Source: a virus. Taken from it: 27,676 nt of DNA. This document shows, in pieces, positions 26,602 to 27,676 of the stretch; position 1 is the stretch's first letter; every line of letters begins with the position of its first letter. The DNA is taken from the IMG/VR virus record IMGVR_UViG_3300035179_000328, positions 1-27,676 of that record; one strand, 5' to 3'. Below the pieces are notes generated by a model. The model saw nothing but the letters and a program-made list of their open reading frames with translations. It ran no database searches and had not been told where the DNA came from. A program made the translations under genes and the position numbers.

Positions 26602-27676
26602 ATGCCGAATCCTAAAGGCTTACGATACACAAAGGACGGAGGCTTAATCATTCACCCAGACGTTGCCCTAGACACTACTGAGGGCAGCAGCATAAAAATC
26701 CCGCAGGTAGACACGGCTTTAGGCGCAGGCTTCGGCGACACCATAGCCGACGCGGATCGAGCCTTCGCAGCCACACGCGAACCCGTAGCCCACTTCTTAA
26801 CTTACGGCGTAGCCGCCGACATAACTGACAAATGGTTCAAAATAGACGACCCCGACACTGAAGAAGCAGACCCCGCACTTGACAGAACAGTGCAAGACGC
26901 TTTGTCACAGCTCAAATTTAAAACTCGTCTCACGGAAGCGTTAGAACAGGAACGCATCTACGGCTGGAGCCTAATAGTTGCTGGCTTCGACGACGTGCAA
27001 GACATCAACAAACTAAGCACTCCACTTAAGCCGGGAAGCCAGCTAAAGCAACTTGCTGTTTATCCAAGCACAAAAGACGGCTACAAAACCAAACAAGTCG
27101 AAGTAGACCGGAAAGACATGGACCCGTCTAGCGCAAGGTTCGGGGAACCATTAATCTATAAATTGTACAAGGGCGAAGGCGCATATCTACATGTTCATTA
27201 CACACGTGTATGCAGAGTTCAGACACGAAGCGACGCTTCATCTGTACTAGACCCAGTTTGGGATGACTTGAACTGTGGACGCAACATAAGATGGGGCGCT
27301 GCACAGTGGATGTACCGCAACGGCGGAGGCTTCCCAGTTGTAGAGTTTCCAGCAGGCACAACCGTGGACAAACTTGAAGAGTGGTCGGCAAGTGGCGCAT
27401 TCGCAGACTTGATGAGTCGCACCTATATTTGCATAGCCCAAAACAGCGCAACAGAAAACAATGGCATGAAATTTCATTTTGAAGGTGCACAGGGCAGAGC
27501 ACTTGACCCCACAGCCTTCTTTAAAACGAACATTGAACAAGTAAGCGTGGCAACAGGGATTCCTCAGCCTAAACTTGTTGGTGCACAGGCTGGAGCGGTG
27601 ACTGGCAGCGAAGTGAACATGCAAGACTATTACAAAGTAATTAGCAGGATTCAATCAAGCCTCGAAGACACAGTGC
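26602..27676 (+). CDS. Portal protein, N-terminal part (continues at base 1)
   Basis: ATG 26602 with GTGAG upstream opens a frame that runs off the window end and resumes at base 1 in the same frame after removing the 127-base overlap, giving about 505 aa. Features of DUF1073-type portals: ERIYGWSLIVAGFDDVQDIN (the 'yG.s.i.l' core), then HVHYTRVCRVQTRSDASSVL (the 'h.sRvl.f' segment), and FKTNIEQVSVATGIPQPKL. An Asp/Glu-rich stretch, DDPDTEEADPALD, lies near residue 85. Upstream terminase and downstream head genes support the role. Confidence 0.9.
   Translation, partial: MPNPKGLRYTKDGGLIIHPDVALDTTEGSSIKIPQVDTALGAGFGDTIADADRAFAATREPVAHFLTYGVAADITDKWFKIDDPDTEEADPALDRTVQDALSQLKFKTRLTEALEQERIYGWSLIVAGFDDVQDINKLSTPLKPGSQLKQLAVYPSTKDGYKTKQVEVDRKDMDPSSARFGEPLIYKLYKGEGAYLHVHYTRVCRVQTRSDASSVLDPVWDDLNCGRNIRWGAAQWMYRNGGGFPVVEFPAGTTVDKLEEWSASGAFADLMSRTYICIAQNSATENNGMKFHFEGAQGRALDPTAFFKTNIEQVSVATGIPQPKLVGAQAGAVTGSEVNMQDYYKVISRIQSSLEDTV
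27550..27676. repeat. Terminal direct repeat, right copy
   Basis: Identical to bases 1-127. Removing one copy yields a circular sequence of 27,549 bp with the portal gene intact. Confidence 0.95.

Noticed and set aside
27128-27654. Long antisense frames opposite the portal gene
   Set aside because: They run against a clear portal frame, carry no motif and have no ribosome site; they result from the codon pattern of the sense strand.
1-27676. CRISPR arrays, insertion sequences, tRNAs or diversity-generating retroelements
   Set aside because: No spaced direct repeats, transposase or reverse transcriptase motifs, or tRNA-like cloverleaf were seen. The tip duplication at 2100-2316 is too short and lacks a reverse transcriptase.

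Overview
The window reads as the complete genome of a tailed, HK97-fold virus (Caudoviricetes type), very probably infecting an uncultivated archaeon. The first 127 bases (1-127) are repeated exactly as the last 127 (27550-27676), and the portal gene reads in frame across that join. The sequence is therefore a circular (or circularly permuted) molecule of about 27,549 unique bp cut inside the portal gene. Signs of an archaeal host are GGTGA/GGAGGTGA ribosome binding sites, TTTATATG/TTTATAAA TATA-like boxes, TTG and GTG starts, T-tract ends of transcription units, and many tiny zinc-ribbon proteins. The host lineage cannot be named from the sequence alone.

Layout. (1) Packaging and virion genes, + strand, from about 24.7 kb across the join to 13.6 kb: a small ParB-like protein, terminase small and large subunits, portal (split by the window ends), a short gpF-like head protein, a beta-helix tailspike, a DUF2213-type prohead protease, a scaffold-like protein, a decoration protein, an encapsulin-like HK97 major capsid protein, coiled-coil and fibre proteins, head-tail connector and head-closure candidates, a lectin-like protein, a tail terminator candidate, a tail tube candidate, a very short tape-measure-like protein and a tail hub with an inserted beta-sandwich. 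(2) Early genes, - strand, 20.7 down to 13.7 kb: about 26 small, tightly coupled genes driven from a strong TATA box near 20.68 kb. They include HTH and ribbon-helix-helix regulators, a series of Cys-rich miniproteins, a CysH-family PAPS/APS reductase-like protein, and a 414-aa protein joining a ParB-like domain, HTH, zinc ribbon and a likely PD-(D/E)XK nuclease. (3) A + strand cassette, 20.8-24.5 kb: a TRAFAC-type GTPase surrounded by five membrane or secreted proteins. (4) A 220-bp non-coding block, 24487-24705, with contiguous helices, a predicted pseudoknot and an 18-bp perfect palindrome, just upstream of the terminase genes.

How it works together. The early operon probably resets host transcription and nucleic-acid metabolism. 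The GTPase/membrane cassette is the best candidate for a host-envelope function such as egress, entry or superinfection control. The late operon builds and fills the capsid and tail. I recognise no DNA polymerase, helicase, integrase or lysis enzyme, so replication probably relies on the host and exit may use the membrane cassette. Several genes shorter than 60 codons were found by reading the gaps; they complete nearly gapless operons.
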